NCBI GenBank assembly: GCA_963693315.1
Contig: OY856187.1
Coordinates: 71,032,033-71,096,032 of the forward strand
DNA from: Diogma glabrata
Lineage: Eukaryota; Arthropoda; Insecta; Diptera; Cylindrotomidae
DNA length: 64,000 nucleotides
Reading direction: 5' to 3'
The translations under genes were made by a program, and so were the position numbers. The first letter of the stretch is position 1; each line of letters opens with the position of its first letter. Shown in pieces: positions 12,336 through 24,174 of this stretch. The notes under the pieces are model-generated. The model was not told the origin of the DNA. It saw only the letters and a program-made list of their open reading frames with translations, and searched no databases.

Positions 12336-13616
12336 AGTCGTTCAATAAGTCCGTAGGATAAGTAAGAAAAAAACAACATTTTGACAAAACTCGATTTTTT
12401 TATTCAACATAGTTGCCTTCGAGGGCGATACAACGAGTATAGCGATTTTCCAACTTTTCTATACCACTTTTATAGTACGATTTCTCTTTCTCGTCAAAAT
12501 AGGCCTCAGTTTCAGCGATTACTTCATCATTGGACTTAAATTTCTTTCCAGCAAGCATTCTCTTGAGATCTGAAAACAGGAAAAAGTCGTTGGGGGCTAA
12601 ATCTGGAGAATATGGTGGGTGGGTAAGCAATTCAAAGCCTAATTCATTCAATTTTGCCATCGTTTTTATCGATCTATGACACGGTGCATTATCTTGGTGA
12701 AACAACACTTTTTTCTTTTGCAAATGTGGCCGTTTCTTTGCGATTTCAGCCTTCAATCGATCCAAAAGTTCACAGTAATACTCGCTGTTGATGGTGGTTC
12801 CTTTTTGGAGATAGTCGATGAATATTATTCCGTTCGTATCTCAAAATACAGACGCCATCACCTTACCGGCCGACTGTTGCGTCTTTGCTCGCTTTGGATT
12901 CGGTTCGTCGACTGCTGTCCACTCAGCTGACTGTCTTTTGGATTCTGGTGTGTAATTGTGAAGTCATGTCTCATCCATTGTCACATATCTACGATAGAAT
13001 TCCCTTTTATTGCGGTTTAACAAGTGCCAAAGACTCCTTCGAAGCATCGATTCGTTGTTGTTTTTGGTCGACTGTGAGCTCACGCGGCACCCAATTTGCA
13101 CAGAGCTTTCGCATACCCAAATGTTTATGTAAAATGGTAAAAACACTACCATCTGCTACCTTTACAATGTCAGCTATTTCGTGCACCTTCAATTTGCGAT
13201 CGTTCATAACCAATTTGTGGATTTTTTTTATGTTTTCTGGAATAACAGCCTCATTTGGGCGTTCACTGCGCTCTGCATCTTTTGTGCTGGTACGACCACA
13301 TTTAAATTCAGCAATCCACTTCTCTACCATTTGTCTCGATGGAGCAGAGTTTGGATAATGTTTATCAAGCCATTGTTTGGTTTCCACTGTATTTTTTTCA
13401 TCAAAAAGCAATGCTTTATTAAAATTCGAAATTCACTTTTTTCCATTTTTTTTCAAAAACAAAAGTTGCTTCACACAAAATGCTATAACTCACGAATAAA
13501 TAGTCAGATTGCTGTCAAATTTATACACGTATCGTTTGAAGGTTAGTACTAAATAAAAATGGAAAAAATTCTAGTAATGCCATCTATGTGTCATCCTACG
13601 GACTTATTGAATGACC
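12336..13616 (-). mobile_element. Mariner (Tc1/mariner) transposon, full length, inactive
   Basis: About 1,281 bp bounded by inverted repeats containing TTCAATAAGTCCGTAGGAT (left about 12336-12361, right about 13591-13616, few mismatches). The length is typical of mariner. A TA follows the right end (13617-13618); I did not find a matching TA on the left, so that flank may have mutated. It encloses one transposase frame on the minus strand. Confidence 0.9.
12400..13446 (-). pseudogene. Mariner transposase, D34D type, frameshifted
   Basis: Cut-and-paste transposase. The start is the ATG at 13446-13444 (MEKSEFRIL). A frame change in an A-run precedes VETKQWLDKHYP, which opens the N-terminal DNA-binding domain (VEKWIAEFK, then IADIVKVADGSVFTILHKHL). 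A second shift lies near 13010-13030, and TGA codons replace Trp after MDET (near 12966) and in VF-stop-DTNG (near 12841). The catalytic domain keeps all three acidic residues: MDET, HQDNAPCH and SPDLAPND, with 34 residues between the second and third Asp. The last part, to NYVE at 12400, is open. The family is normally about 345 residues, matching the span here. Confidence 0.9.
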
Positions 13617-14959
13617 TAGTACATGAATCTCGCTAGTTTCCCTTTTTGTATATGCGTTAGGCCCACGAGTAATATTTGTTTGAGTTTCAATATTATGATT
13701 AAATGACTTACGTTTTACTGAGTTTTTGATTTAAGATATCTCTCGATATCTTTTATGCCTTACCTGTTGCCTGCTGATGTTTAAGTTCACAAGCAAAAGC
13801 CACTGTGCCTAACAACCACAACATATAAGCAAATTTTTTTTTCCAATAAACTTCTTATCGTCACCCCCAACAAATAATTTCTTTTTCTTCCCATTTTCTT
13901 TCAAACTAACTTCATCATATATTTCTTTCTGTCGCTATTAAAACCACACCGTACCATAGTATTTAAGTTTTCTCTTGTTTTACTCTACTGTTACATTAAT
14001 TTACATAAAAAAATGAGTACACAGTTTAATTTTGTTATTATTATTTACATTAATTCAAAGTATAATAAAAACCCGTTTGAACAATTCGAACGCTTTTTGA
14101 CTCGTGATTAAACTTCAACGCGTTCAAAAAATAATAAAAAAAACATGTATGCCGAAAATGGCTTCTATATTATTTTTTTTCGGAATTTTTAACTTTTTAT
14201 TTATTCACAACTTTAACTTAACATTTTTGTTCGTTCAATCACGTTTTTTTGTGTTCATTCGTACTTTGATCAAAAGGTCAAATTTAAACTTTTTTATTAT
14301 CAATCAAAAACTGACTGCCTATTTATTTTCAAAATAACTAAGCTTATATTAAAAGCCTATCAAAAATAAGAACAGAATAAACACATCCAGTTATTGTCTC
14401 TTCATTATAATATCCGTTCCTTTTTAGGAGACAACTAGTATTTTCATCATATGACGTCATCATAGTGTATTGAAAAATACAACATGCATCATTATTTTTA
14501 TATTGAAAAACATTTCGCGCTTAAAAAAAATTAGGTGTCGGTCTGTAATGACATCATACACAACAAATTAACGAACTAATAATATCATTACTGATTATTG
14601 CAAACAAACTAGTCAGCGGTTACTACAGCGAAATCGTAGACGTTTTTTTAACGTAACGTTTTTAATTTCAAAATAGAGTTAAATGAGAAAAAACAGGAAA
14701 CATAAATTATAAACATTTCTTTTCTCTATCAAAACACATCTCCCCTGGTGCTTTTTTATCATTTCACAAAAAACTAACACGCCTACCAACATGAAAATGA
14801 ACGGCTGCGATCTTGCATTTAACAAGTTCTGAACAACTGCAAACTCATTTACACTGAATATTTAGATGCAAGTTTCATATTCTCTCTTTGACTTGATAAC
14901 CTAATTTTTATTATTGAGGTAGGCAAAAATGAATATAAAGAATAAATCAAGTTGTAAAA
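13617..14959. other. No gene seen
   Basis: AT-rich DNA; the one longer open frame (14104-14337) is composed of Phe/Leu/Ile/Asn/Lys as expected from base composition and has no motif. Confidence 0.45.
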
Positions 14960-15694
14960 TATGAAGGGGCTGAAATCTCACAGCTCTGAGATATTAAGAC
15001 ATCGATTTTGGTTAAGGATTTTGATATAGTTTTCGGCAAAAAACTTTTACGAAGACATTGTTTTTAGTTATCGGCAGCGATGTATATTAAACATAAAACT
15101 CTGTAAAAGTGCAAATATTTTATCTCTGTTTAGAAATTTATTACAAAACTAACACGAAATATCAATTCGTTGCCGGAAAATCATAACATATGATATATTA
15201 ACATAATTTAGTGAAAAAATAATACACTCAGCAAACTACTAAAAAACCTCTCCATATGGCGTTTCGAGAAATATTACAAAATCAAATTTTGAATCTAAAG
15301 ATTTCAGAAATCTAAAAATATTCCAAAACAGAAATTACTACAAAATCAAAAATTTTTAATTTATTCAAAAAATTTTGAATTATTGCAAATATTATAAAAA
15401 ATCAAAAAAAACAAACTTTTTTCAAAATTCTAAAAATATTTAAAAAATTATAACAAATCAACTATTGAAACTTTTTTTAAAATTTTAAAAATATTCCTAA
15501 AATTCGAATTTTTCCGAAATTCTCAAAATACTGCAAAAATTATAGCAAAATCAAAAAAACAGATTTTTTTCAAAATTTCAAAAATTATAACAAAATCAAA
15601 AATACAAACTTTTTTCCGAATTCCAAAAATATTTAAAAAATTATAATAAAACCAAAAATTTAAACTTTTTCAAAACTCTAAAAACATTCCGAAA
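14960..15694 (+). repeat. Family R dispersed repeat, truncated copy (head)
   Basis: Starts TATGAAGGGGCTGAAATC, includes CTCTGAGATATTAAGAC, TTTCGGCAAAAAACTTT and ACAAAACTAACACGAAA, then an array of short AT-rich words (AAAATTCTAAAAATATT). It ends where the next head begins at 15696. No coding capacity. See 15696-17463 for the full unit. Confidence 0.8.
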
Positions 15695-15695
15695 A

Positions 15696-17463
15696 ATATG
15701 GAGGGGCTGAAATCTCAAGCTCTGAGATATCAAGACTTCGGTCTGGGTTAAGGATTTTGATATATTTTTCGGCATAAAACTTTTGTGAGGTTTTTAGTTT
15801 TAGGCAGCGAAGTATATCAAACATAGCTTTTTGTTAAAGTACATGTATTTTTTATCTCTTTTTAGATATGTATTACAAAACTAACACGAAGCATCAATAC
15901 GTTGTTGGAAAATTATAACAGATCATAAATTAACATAATTTAGTGAAAAATTATACAATCAGCAAACTATTCAAAAACCTCTCCATTTAGCGTTTCGATG
16001 AAATATTTCAAAATCACAAATTCATATTTCTTTCAAAATTCCAAAAATATTGTAAAATAAAAAATTCAAACTTTTTTCAAATAAAACTCTAAAAATATTT
16101 CAAAAATTATTACAAAATCACAGATTAAAACTTTTTTCAAAAATTCTAAAAATATAACAAAATTATAACAAAATCAAAAATTGTAACTTTTTCCAAAATT
16201 ATAAAAATTATAATATTTAATCAAATATTTAAACTTTTTCTAAATTCTAATAATATTCCAAAAATTCTTAAAAATTCAAAAATTCATACTTTTTCCAAAA
16301 CTCTAGAAATATTGCAAAAATTATAACAATATCAAAAATTGAAACTTTTTCCAAAATTATACTAAAATCAAAAATTTAAAATTTTTCAAAATTCTAAAAA
16401 TATTCCAAAAATTCTTACAAAATCAAAAGTTGAAACCTTTTCAAAATTCCAAAAATATTTCAAAAACTATAACAAATTCAAAAATTCCCATGTCCAATTT
16501 CATTTTCAATTACATTTACGTTATAAAAACAGCTACATTTGTTTTTCCGAAAAATTGGCTAAAAAATTTGTTGAATAATCAACTAACAAATTTAAAGTTT
16601 AACTTTATAAACGCTCTCTGTAAAACGAATTGCAATTACAAAATGTACATATATCATAAACTTCCCCTTATTTTTTATAATGAAAACTCCTGTTAGATAG
16701 GAATAAATTAAAACAAACAAATGTAAATCGTAGTCAGTACTTAATGTATATTAAGAAACAAAATAATAAAAATTAAATAAAAATAAATCGTGCGGTAGTG
16801 ATTTTATTTTAATTATCCATAAGTGACGGCGTTTAAGTTCAAAAAGCTTAACGATTCTACAAAATTAATGATATCATTTTTTGACACGCTTGACATTATT
16901 TTTTTGACAAACTTATAATGCCATAATTCTCAATAATAATAATAAAACTTCATGTCAAACAAATAATTAATTTTATTTTTTTCCAAAAAATTGGGTAAAA
17001 AAATAAATAAAAATCTTTCTTTTGACACACTTGACAACATTTTTTTGACAAACTTATAATGCAATAATCTAGTTTTTGATCTCATATACCAATCCCGACC
17101 ATCAAGATTTCTCCAAATTTAATGTTCCTACTCGTAATCACTTAAAATGAACGTTTTTTAAGCCAAAAATATGAATATTTGCTATTTTTGACACACTTCC
17201 GGTACAGTTATCGAACAAAGCTTCCTTTCGGACATGTTCCTTGAGTATAACTATTTTTAGAAAAAAAATTTTTGAAATCCCTCCAGCGATTTTCCCTGCA
17301 GCTTAGGCAATGACGGCGGCAGGCCGGCAAACAGACACACATTTTTTTTTTGCTTTTTTATAATTAGTAGGTCCTAAAACGTCGAGAAATGCCAAAAAAG
17401 TGGGGGTAAGAATTTCAGTTTGAGCTCATGAATGTAATACTTAGGTCTTTCAGACCGAAGTAA
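15696..17463 (+). repeat. Family R dispersed repeat, full copy
   Basis: The unit runs from TATGGAGGGGCTGAAATC to CTTTCAGACCGAAGTAA. Order: a conserved head (CAAGACTTCGGTCTGGGTT near its start), an A/T minisatellite of roughly 50-60-bp periods, an internal TGACACACTTGACA / ACAAACTTATAATGC module, then a GC-richer tail (CTTCCGGTACAGTTATCGAA, AAATCCCTCCAGCG, GTAGGTCCTAAAACGTCGAG). The word ACTTCGGTCTG near the head is inverted at the extreme tail. Non-coding; the 88-residue frame at 16430 is low-complexity. Class unknown, possibly a large non-autonomous DNA element. Confidence 0.8.
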
Positions 17464-19998
17464 AATTTTTTTATGATTTCTAAAATAGAAACAACAGTTT
17501 TGATTTAGTTTTTGTATGGGGATGACGTTACGTAAATTCCTCGAATATTTTAAAACAACGTAAAATATTTTATGTTAATAAATATTTTTTTTCGTTTTCT
17601 TAAATGAATAGGTGAAATCATTTTTTTTTTAAATATCTTAACACCAACTGTTTGTTACCATACTATTTAAAAAGAATATGTGAATCTTATATAGTTAACT
17701 ATTAGATTATTTTTACATTTTAAATGTAAATTGTCCGTAAATAATTTTAAAATTAATTAGCGTCATCTTCCTCAGAAAGACAAATTAACACTAACAAAAT
17801 TATTTCATAGAGCTTTTTCCCGAAAAAAACTTGACATTTGTGATCAGCTGATTTGTATTTTGAAAACTTTAAATAATTGTTATTTCTTACAAATCAAGAT
17901 TGTTTTGTGTTGTCTTTAAGTTGTTTTTGTTATATTTGCATTATAATTATTTTTGCAGTAAATTTTAATACATAAATACTGATTTCTATTTATTATTACA
18001 TGCAGATTACATGCAGCAATATAACAATTTGAAGTTTAAAGAAAAATCTCTATTCAATCAATTGATTCTCTTAACCGGTGTTTTAGGATGATTTATTCTA
18101 GTTAAAAAATTAGAAAATAGATGGCTTTTACAAAATTGCTTTCGTCACTACGTACGAAAGTAATTTGTATAGGTATTTTTATCACTGGTGACGAAAAAGA
18201 AATTTTCGATGCATCGAAAGTAGATTTTTTAGGTTGGGTAGTAGAAAAAATTATTTATAGAATTCGTTTGCATATTTTCAAATTAGTTCGATTTAGACTT
18301 GAGATCGATAATTAATTAAAATTGAATTAATGTTATTATCTGTGATTAAATTAATATTTTTACTAAAAATTAAATTCTTAGATTTCAAGTTGGTGTTCAT
18401 ATTAATAATTTTGGAAAAATTAAGATCCGGGTAGTCGGTTTCGGGTTGTAATAATTCTTAGTTTGAAATTAAGAAACAAAAAAAAAACCAGAAGAAAATT
18501 GTTAACTAATGTAACTGTACGTAGTGATTAGTGAAGATAATGGTTGTAAAATAAATAAAAAGAAAATAATATTTGTTAATGTATGAAATTTTCAATAACT
18601 TCAAAGAATCTAATCTTTGAATTGATTGAATAAAAAAGGAAAAAAAATTATATTTTTTGTGATTCTTTTCTTCTTCTTTTTCTTTGTTACATTGGTTCTT
18701 TGGAATGTGTAAACAGATAGATTTTGTAAAAATAACAATAAAATTTATATATCTGTATATTGTGCAATAGTTGAAGGTCTAGCTGTATCTGTCCTTGGGA
18801 AGGATAACATAGGGGAGCAGGTAACACACACTGATTAAAGAAACGGAAAAAGGAAATTAAAGATTATAATTCAGTATCTTGCATCAACAACCTGGTGAGT
18901 CAGAAAATTAAATATTAGACATTTACCGAGGATAGAAAGTATAACAGATATATTACGGGAGTTTATGCGTATGAGGGTGATGTTCTGATGTACTAAGGGA
19001 AATTGACATACCAGCATATAAGAACAAATTTATAAAAACTACTTTATGAACGATATTGGTCGGTTTGAAGGTTTCTGTAATTGTTGAAGTAAATGTGAAG
19101 TAATTTTAATACAATAATTCCATCAAATTTTCACATAAAGAAAGTCAAACCATACAAGGGTCATCAATCAACAGGCGGGTTTAATACAATTGACCTTTTA
19201 TTATCGACATTGATTATGTTTAGTTATAACCCATTTTTGTCTCGCTTTGATTTATATTGTATTGAATAGATAAGTTAAACTATTTAGAGATTTTTCTTCG
19301 GTTTGGGCCACATCGCTTTTCTTATAGTAGCATACATATCTCCTGGCATAACGGCGCTTAGCACCGTTATAACGTTGAAAATAATTTTATGAAATTGAAA
19401 AATGAAAGTATAATCTAACAAACAATTAAATTTATATTTCAAAATTATGTATATTGGAATTTGAAACATCATGATCTTACAAATTTTTTCATCTACACCA
19501 AATATGTTGTTGGTTTGCACTGTTTGCATTGCAGTTGTATGTAATACATGTTTCTAAAACTAAGTGAAGATAGTCTACAACATCGATTATATCCATTTAA
19601 AGTTCAAAATTACGAAATGTAATTCGCACAAATACTATACATAGAAGCATAGCTTATGATGTGTTTCCTCCATCCTATCATGAAATATTGCCCTATGTCT
19701 TACATTATTGTGTGAAAGGTGTGTGATTTATTATTTAGTTTTCCATTCTGTAAAAAGAATAAAAAAAATCAAAATAAAAGAAATTTGCGTCCATCAACGT
19801 CTTAAAAAGCATGATGTTGTGGAACCTAGGTCTTAAAATTTTTTTATGTGTGGTTGTGACACATATTGTAATTCCAAATATGTCAAATATTTTGAAATTG
19901 CACAATATTTTTAAATGGAAAGTTCGGAGGGGAAGACGTAGTGTTGTTACGTATTCCAATGATCCCAACAGATATGGCATTTGAATTCAAACGTTTAG
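17464..19998. other. No gene seen
   Basis: AT-rich DNA. A 64-residue frame at 18121-18315 (KLLSSLRTKVICIGIFI) has no recognised motif. Around 19828-19876 a stretch containing TGACACATATTGTAATT resembles part of the LINE fragment near 46560-46620 and may be another short LINE tail. Confidence 0.4.
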
Positions 19999-20178
19999 TT
20001 TCCAGTGCAACTCTCTTCTGCAATAACCATTTACAAAGCACAAGGACAGTTACTGCAAGTATGTGGACTAGATTTGGAGAATCCGTGCTTATCAGATGGA
20101 CAACTGTATGTGGTTAGCGCGTTAGGAAAATCTTCAGATTTATTCGTATATGCACTAGACGGTAAAAAAAAAATATAG
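19999..20178 (+). pseudogene. Helitron helicase C-terminal fragment
   Basis: A frame without ATG reads FPVQLSSAITIYKAQGQ, LLQVCGLDLENPCLSDGQLY, then DLFVYALDGKKK and stop. This is the end of the PIF1-like helicase of the Helitron RepHel protein (compare the family pattern FP..L..A.TI.K.QGQ...V.G.DL....FSHGQLYVA.SR). The usual SHGQLYVACSR is changed to SDGQLYVVSAL, so the arginine-finger region has decayed. Everything upstream (Rep domain, helicase motifs I-V) is missing. Confidence 0.8.
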
Positions 20179-20783
20179 TGTACTCTAATAAATAAATAGA
20201 ATTAAAACGATATTTTGAAATTCTTTCCATATTAAAATAAATAAGTTGCAATAAAAATGACACAATGTAAATTTCGAGTTTCCTCGAATTTTCTTTCTTA
20301 TGAAATAGCGACAGGTGTAATGTTAAATAAACAAAACTTTTATATTATTTGGTGTAAAAATAAAATTTTGAGAGATTTTGTGAGTGATTTAGATAATTAT
20401 TGCAATTCACTTGAATTTTGCTATTTGAAAGCATTTTTCATTTTCTCTCAGAAAAACTGCTTTAGAACAGTTTTTGTGTGTATCGTGTCGGGAACAAATA
20501 CAATGCATGAGCACTGTGAACATTTGTGAATCTATTTTTGTTTTGTATAATGTTTTATATAGAAATGACACACCTCACACCTCAACAGGTCATTTTAATT
20601 ATTTTATTGCTTACTTGAAAACTTATTTGAACGCCAATTTTTAAAATTTAAAAAAAAAATTTAAAAATTAAAAATTATATCATTTCTCATTACTGCTTTT
20701 TGAAATCATTGCTCCTACGTCAACAAAATTTCTGCGCAAAAATTTTATTTATAAGCGTAGCAAAGCACGCCGGATCCTGCTAG
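19999..20783 (+). mobile_element. Helitron 3' remnant with CTAG terminus
   Basis: Downstream of the helicase fragment comes AT-rich 3' sequence, then GCGTAGCAAAGCACGC (short GCGT/ACGC stem), CGGATCCTG and CTAG at 20780-20783, followed by T. A GC-rich hairpin a few bases before CTRR, then a T from the target, is the Helitron 3'-end signature. The 5' end is lost. Confidence 0.7.
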
Positions 20784-21065
20784 TATGCTAATAAATAAGG
20801 TCAATTGGAATATCAGGATGATGACCGAATTCAGATATCATAAGACCCTTGGCTGTTACTTATGATCGTTTGAACGAGTTGATCGCTGATCGTTTTTGTT
20901 TTTAATTTATCGTTTTTCGCTTTTGACACGGTCTGGCCTAACGCCCTTATTTTCAAAATGAAATATTATAATTTCCCTACATATATTATTAAATTTTTGC
21001 TATTGTTTCTTTAAAATAGGCAATTTTATGTTCAATTACTAATGTCTTAGTCTCTAACTAAACAA

Positions 21066-21590
21066 GCTGTTGCTGCAGTACCTTAAAGGGCTGTGCTAAT
21101 TCCTATTCTTTTTAATATTTTCATGAATGACATTCTTAAGTCAAATTTTTTCCCATATGGACCTGTTTGCCAATGGCATGGCTATATAAAAATCTCAAGA
21201 GCTTGGAAAGCTCAAAGTGGCCTATCATCGTACTTTGAGAAATGGAAACCGATGCTAAATCTTTCCAAATGTGAATAGATATACTTTACACGATGTTGTG
21301 TGACACGTAAGCTCTCTAATAAAAATATTCGTATTAAAAATGAAGACCTTAACTGGGCACCAACTGTTCGCTACTTAGGTCTCCACTAAGAATCAAAACT
21401 AACATATACGACACATATAAACGAGATCATAAGCAAATACAACAATTTGCTAAAACTTTATACCCCTTTATAAACAGAAGAAGCAAAATGAATATGGAAA
21501 GGTAAATAATGAAATATATAAAGCAACGGTTCTACCGTTAATATTATATGGAACATCAATTCGGTCCAAAACCACTATTAAATAAATTGA
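21066..21590 (+). pseudogene. Jockey-clade LINE reverse-transcriptase fragment
   Basis: Broken frames give PILFNIFMNDIL, a decayed YADD region, YFEKWKPMLNLSKCE, then NWAPTVRYLGLH, then LTYTTHINEII and, after more shifts, YKATVLPLILYG. This order is the Jockey-type RT palm-thumb region from motif 4 onward. Multiple stops and loss of the catalytic YxDD mark it as dead. Confidence 0.7.
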
Positions 21591-22091
21591 ATACCGAAAC
21601 TCCTGATATAATTTTTAGTCTGCTTTCTGCTTTTACCTTTCCAAGAGAATTGTTGATTGGTACTATCAAGCTCCGTCGAAACTTAACGAAAAACTAATTA
21701 ATAAACTTTAAAGAACAATTTATATCATCCCACAGATTGTACAAATGGTTATTCTGCATTTAGAGGGATTTAAATTTTTTCCTATTTGCATTACACTGAT
21801 ACCAATTTTTTTTATTTATCAGGTATGTTGTTATAATTTTAACATTGTAAACGGTTCATAATCTCATCATCAATCAATTAAAAAATGACATCATATGTAT
21901 GTCATTTACTAAAGTTGTCACAGTTTTATTTACGATATTTAATAGACTTAATCACTACGCTATACTGAATAAAAAGCTAACACATAAAAACTATTCAAAC
22001 AATTATACAAAAACACAAATATTATTAATTTAATCCTTTTATTAACTATACAAACAAACTTTAAAATTAAACCGCACACAATCTACAGGAT
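21591..22091. other. No gene seen; 3' flank of CAP gene
   Basis: AT-rich. It should contain the 3' untranslated region of the minus-strand CAP gene that ends at 22092; no clear polyadenylation site was chosen. Confidence 0.4.
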
Positions 22092-22967
22092 TTACGATGA
22101 AGTACACAAAAATGGATAAATCATACTACTATTCATTCCATGTTCCCGACACCCACTACCTGGATCTCCAACTTCGTAAACTGGTTCCTCTTCCATATTT
22201 GTTAAACTATAATCACACGTTATAAAATTATAGTAATATCTTAGCATTTTTCCTTTCCATTTCTCCAGTCGATCGTAGGTTACATATCCACATCCCATTT
22301 TATCAACTCGATCTTCGACCATTTGTAGATAATGACCAATTCCATTATCTGATCCTAATGCATAACTTTTTATTATATCTATATCCTTAATTAAAAATAT
22401 TTCCTGATACCATTGTTCAAGATTCTTTTTGATATGATATTCGTAATCTTGATTTACTACTGCTGATCGCATGTAAGCAATATTTTGTCCAGCATGTTCA
22501 AAACGATCGGTTGAACGACATTCATCATGTGAAAAATTACAACGTACTGCATGCAATTCGGCAAGAATTTGTAACTCAATATCCCATTTGATTTCTCGCA
22601 TCTGCGATGCTTTCGGTAAAATAATTTGATGTGTTGTGTTATGTTTATTATGCTCATCGAAACCAACTCCAATTTCATTCCGATACGTATTGTGTAAAGA
22701 TAAAATTAAGTTTTTTAATTTATCATCTAGTGGAACTAATTTTAAATTTTCACAAGTTGGATCCTGCAAGAATGCACCACCATTACAGCCAATATGTTTT
22801 CCTTTTTCTGCGCAATGCTTTTTCTCCATTTCACAGTAATATGTATTGGTTATTGCATAAATGAAGATGAATATTGCTGCTACTATTAGCAGTAAAAGAA
22901 TTGAAATTACAATAATAAACACAAACATATGTTTCTTTATTTTTGTTGCAAAATCTTTGTCTCCCAT
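22092..22967 (-). CDS. CAP / antigen-5-like protein with N-terminal membrane anchor
   Basis: Intact 291-residue single-exon CAP (SCP/TAPS) protein. The frame extends upstream to a TTG, but the ATG at 22967 has a good context (AAAATGG). Residues 1-13 are short and charged; residues 14-39 are strongly hydrophobic (IIVISILLLLIVAAIFIFIY), predicting a type II membrane protein with an extracellular CAP domain. Then come YYCEMEKKHCAEK and GKHIGCNGG (conserved dipteran Cys region), LHNTYRNEI (His), MREIKWDIELQILAELHA, SHDECRSTDRF, AGQNIAYM, LEQWYQEIF (Glu), GIGHYLQMVEDR (second His), MGCGYVTYD, FITCDYSLTNM and a C-terminal Cys-rich end (SGCREHG, YPFLCTSS). The pocket residues His-Glu-His look preserved. 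Family members are secreted, some in saliva or venom; the function of anchored forms is unknown. Closest relative here is the pseudogene at 9728. Confidence 0.9.
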   Translation of the reverse strand: MGDKDFATKIKKHMFVFIIVISILLLLIVAAIFIFIYAITNTYYCEMEKKHCAEKGKHIGCNGGAFLQDPTCENLKLVPLDDKLKNLILSLHNTYRNEIGVGFDEHNKHNTTHQIILPKASQMREIKWDIELQILAELHAVRCNFSHDECRSTDRFEHAGQNIAYMRSAVVNQDYEYHIKKNLEQWYQEIFLIKDIDIIKSYALGSDNGIGHYLQMVEDRVDKMGCGYVTYDRLEKWKGKMLRYYYNFITCDYSLTNMEEEPVYEVGDPGSGCREHGMNSSMIYPFLCTSS

Positions 22968-23833
22968 TTTTATTGCTGTTTGATTCGTCGGGAATATTAA
23001 GTTCAACTGAACAAAATTACTAGCTACAAATTTTTATTTGCAATTGTGATAAAATTATAAACTCATGTTATCATTAATTGACTTAATTATGCAGTTTTGT
23101 ATGGTCAGATCATTAATTTGGAATATATTAATCTCAAAATAGTTAAACTTTTTTTGGTATACTTTATAATAACGACGGTACAAAACTTGTGGATCCAAAA
23201 TGACTGGAGAGAATTAATTTTATTTTGCTAAAGATGTACGGAAATTTACCGGGAGATACCGATCACAAAGCTACTTCATTTATTTATAAAATCTCAGTTT
23301 GGTACTAGAAACATAAAATAAAATCTGTTTTCCTATTTCGCATATTCTTCAACGGGTTACATAAGTCCAAATAATGTTTTATATAATCAAGAGATAATAT
23401 TAGTTTATGTTATTGTTGCTAATTGTACGGTTAGCAAATGTGGTTTAAATTAAGTAATATAGTTTTATCTTAGATTTTGATTTTATCTTAAGAAACCAAC
23501 ATCAACAATTATTATTTCCGCGATAAATGTGTGACCCTGGCTGGAGTAGAAAATGTATGTGTTAATCGAAACTGAATGTTAAGCTGATAAAAATTTATTT
23601 ACATTTATTAGCAGTTTAAAATTGCTACAAAAATTTATGCGTGTAAGTTTATCTAGCGACTTTTCCTTAGAGATGAAACGCATTTGCTTGCTCCAAGAAG
23701 TTTTTCTCTAAAATACGTTATGTTTGAACTTTCATGTGGTCGCTTGATTGTCGTCTGATTGTATTATTCTGGACTATTGGTCCAGATCTGGATAACCTCA
23801 TTTTTGTTGTTTTATTTGAGTTCCGTAACTTTA
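22968..23833. other. No gene seen; 5' flank of CAP gene
   Basis: AT-rich sequence upstream of the minus-strand CAP gene; no promoter element could be assigned with confidence. Confidence 0.4.
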
Positions 23834-24165
23834 GGTGAGACTTCAGTAGCCGTCCGAATTTCTACATAGTCGGTTATCTCACAAACTATAAGGGATATTA
23901 ACTTTTCTACAGTTATACATTTGCACACTGCACCTACTAAAAAAATTGCAAATATTTGTTTTCATCTGTATTTTATAGACATAGATAAGGAGTAAAACAA
24001 AAGGATTTTTTTAAGGAATCGTGTTTGATTTAGAAAAATCGAGAAAAATAGAAATATTTAAAATATAAAATCAATAAATTACCGACCGCTTAGTTTTTGA
24101 GTTACTACCAAAAATTTGAGTTTATTTGCCTCTCCCTGTTCTTAACTTCGAACACTACAAAATAA
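23834..24165 (+). repeat. Family S dispersed repeat, copy 1
   Basis: Shares a collinear, clearly diverged sequence with 40907-41276: CCGTCCGAATTTCTACATA, CTCACAAACTATAAG, ACAGTTATACA, GATAAGGAG, TTTTTTTAAGGAATC, CTTAGTTTTT, CTTAACTTCGAACA. Non-coding, unclassified. Confidence 0.75.
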
Positions 24166-24174
24166 AAAAATATG

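Noticed and set aside
16430..16696. 88-residue frame within family R
   Set aside because: Low-complexity Asn/Lys/Phe composition inside a repeat that is stop-rich in its other copies.
18121..18315. 64-residue frame beginning MAFTKLL
   Set aside because: No recognisable domain and no neighbouring gene context; length is within chance expectation.
22457..22864. Frames overlapping the anchored CAP gene on either strand
   Set aside because: Shadows of the intact CAP coding sequence in other frames.
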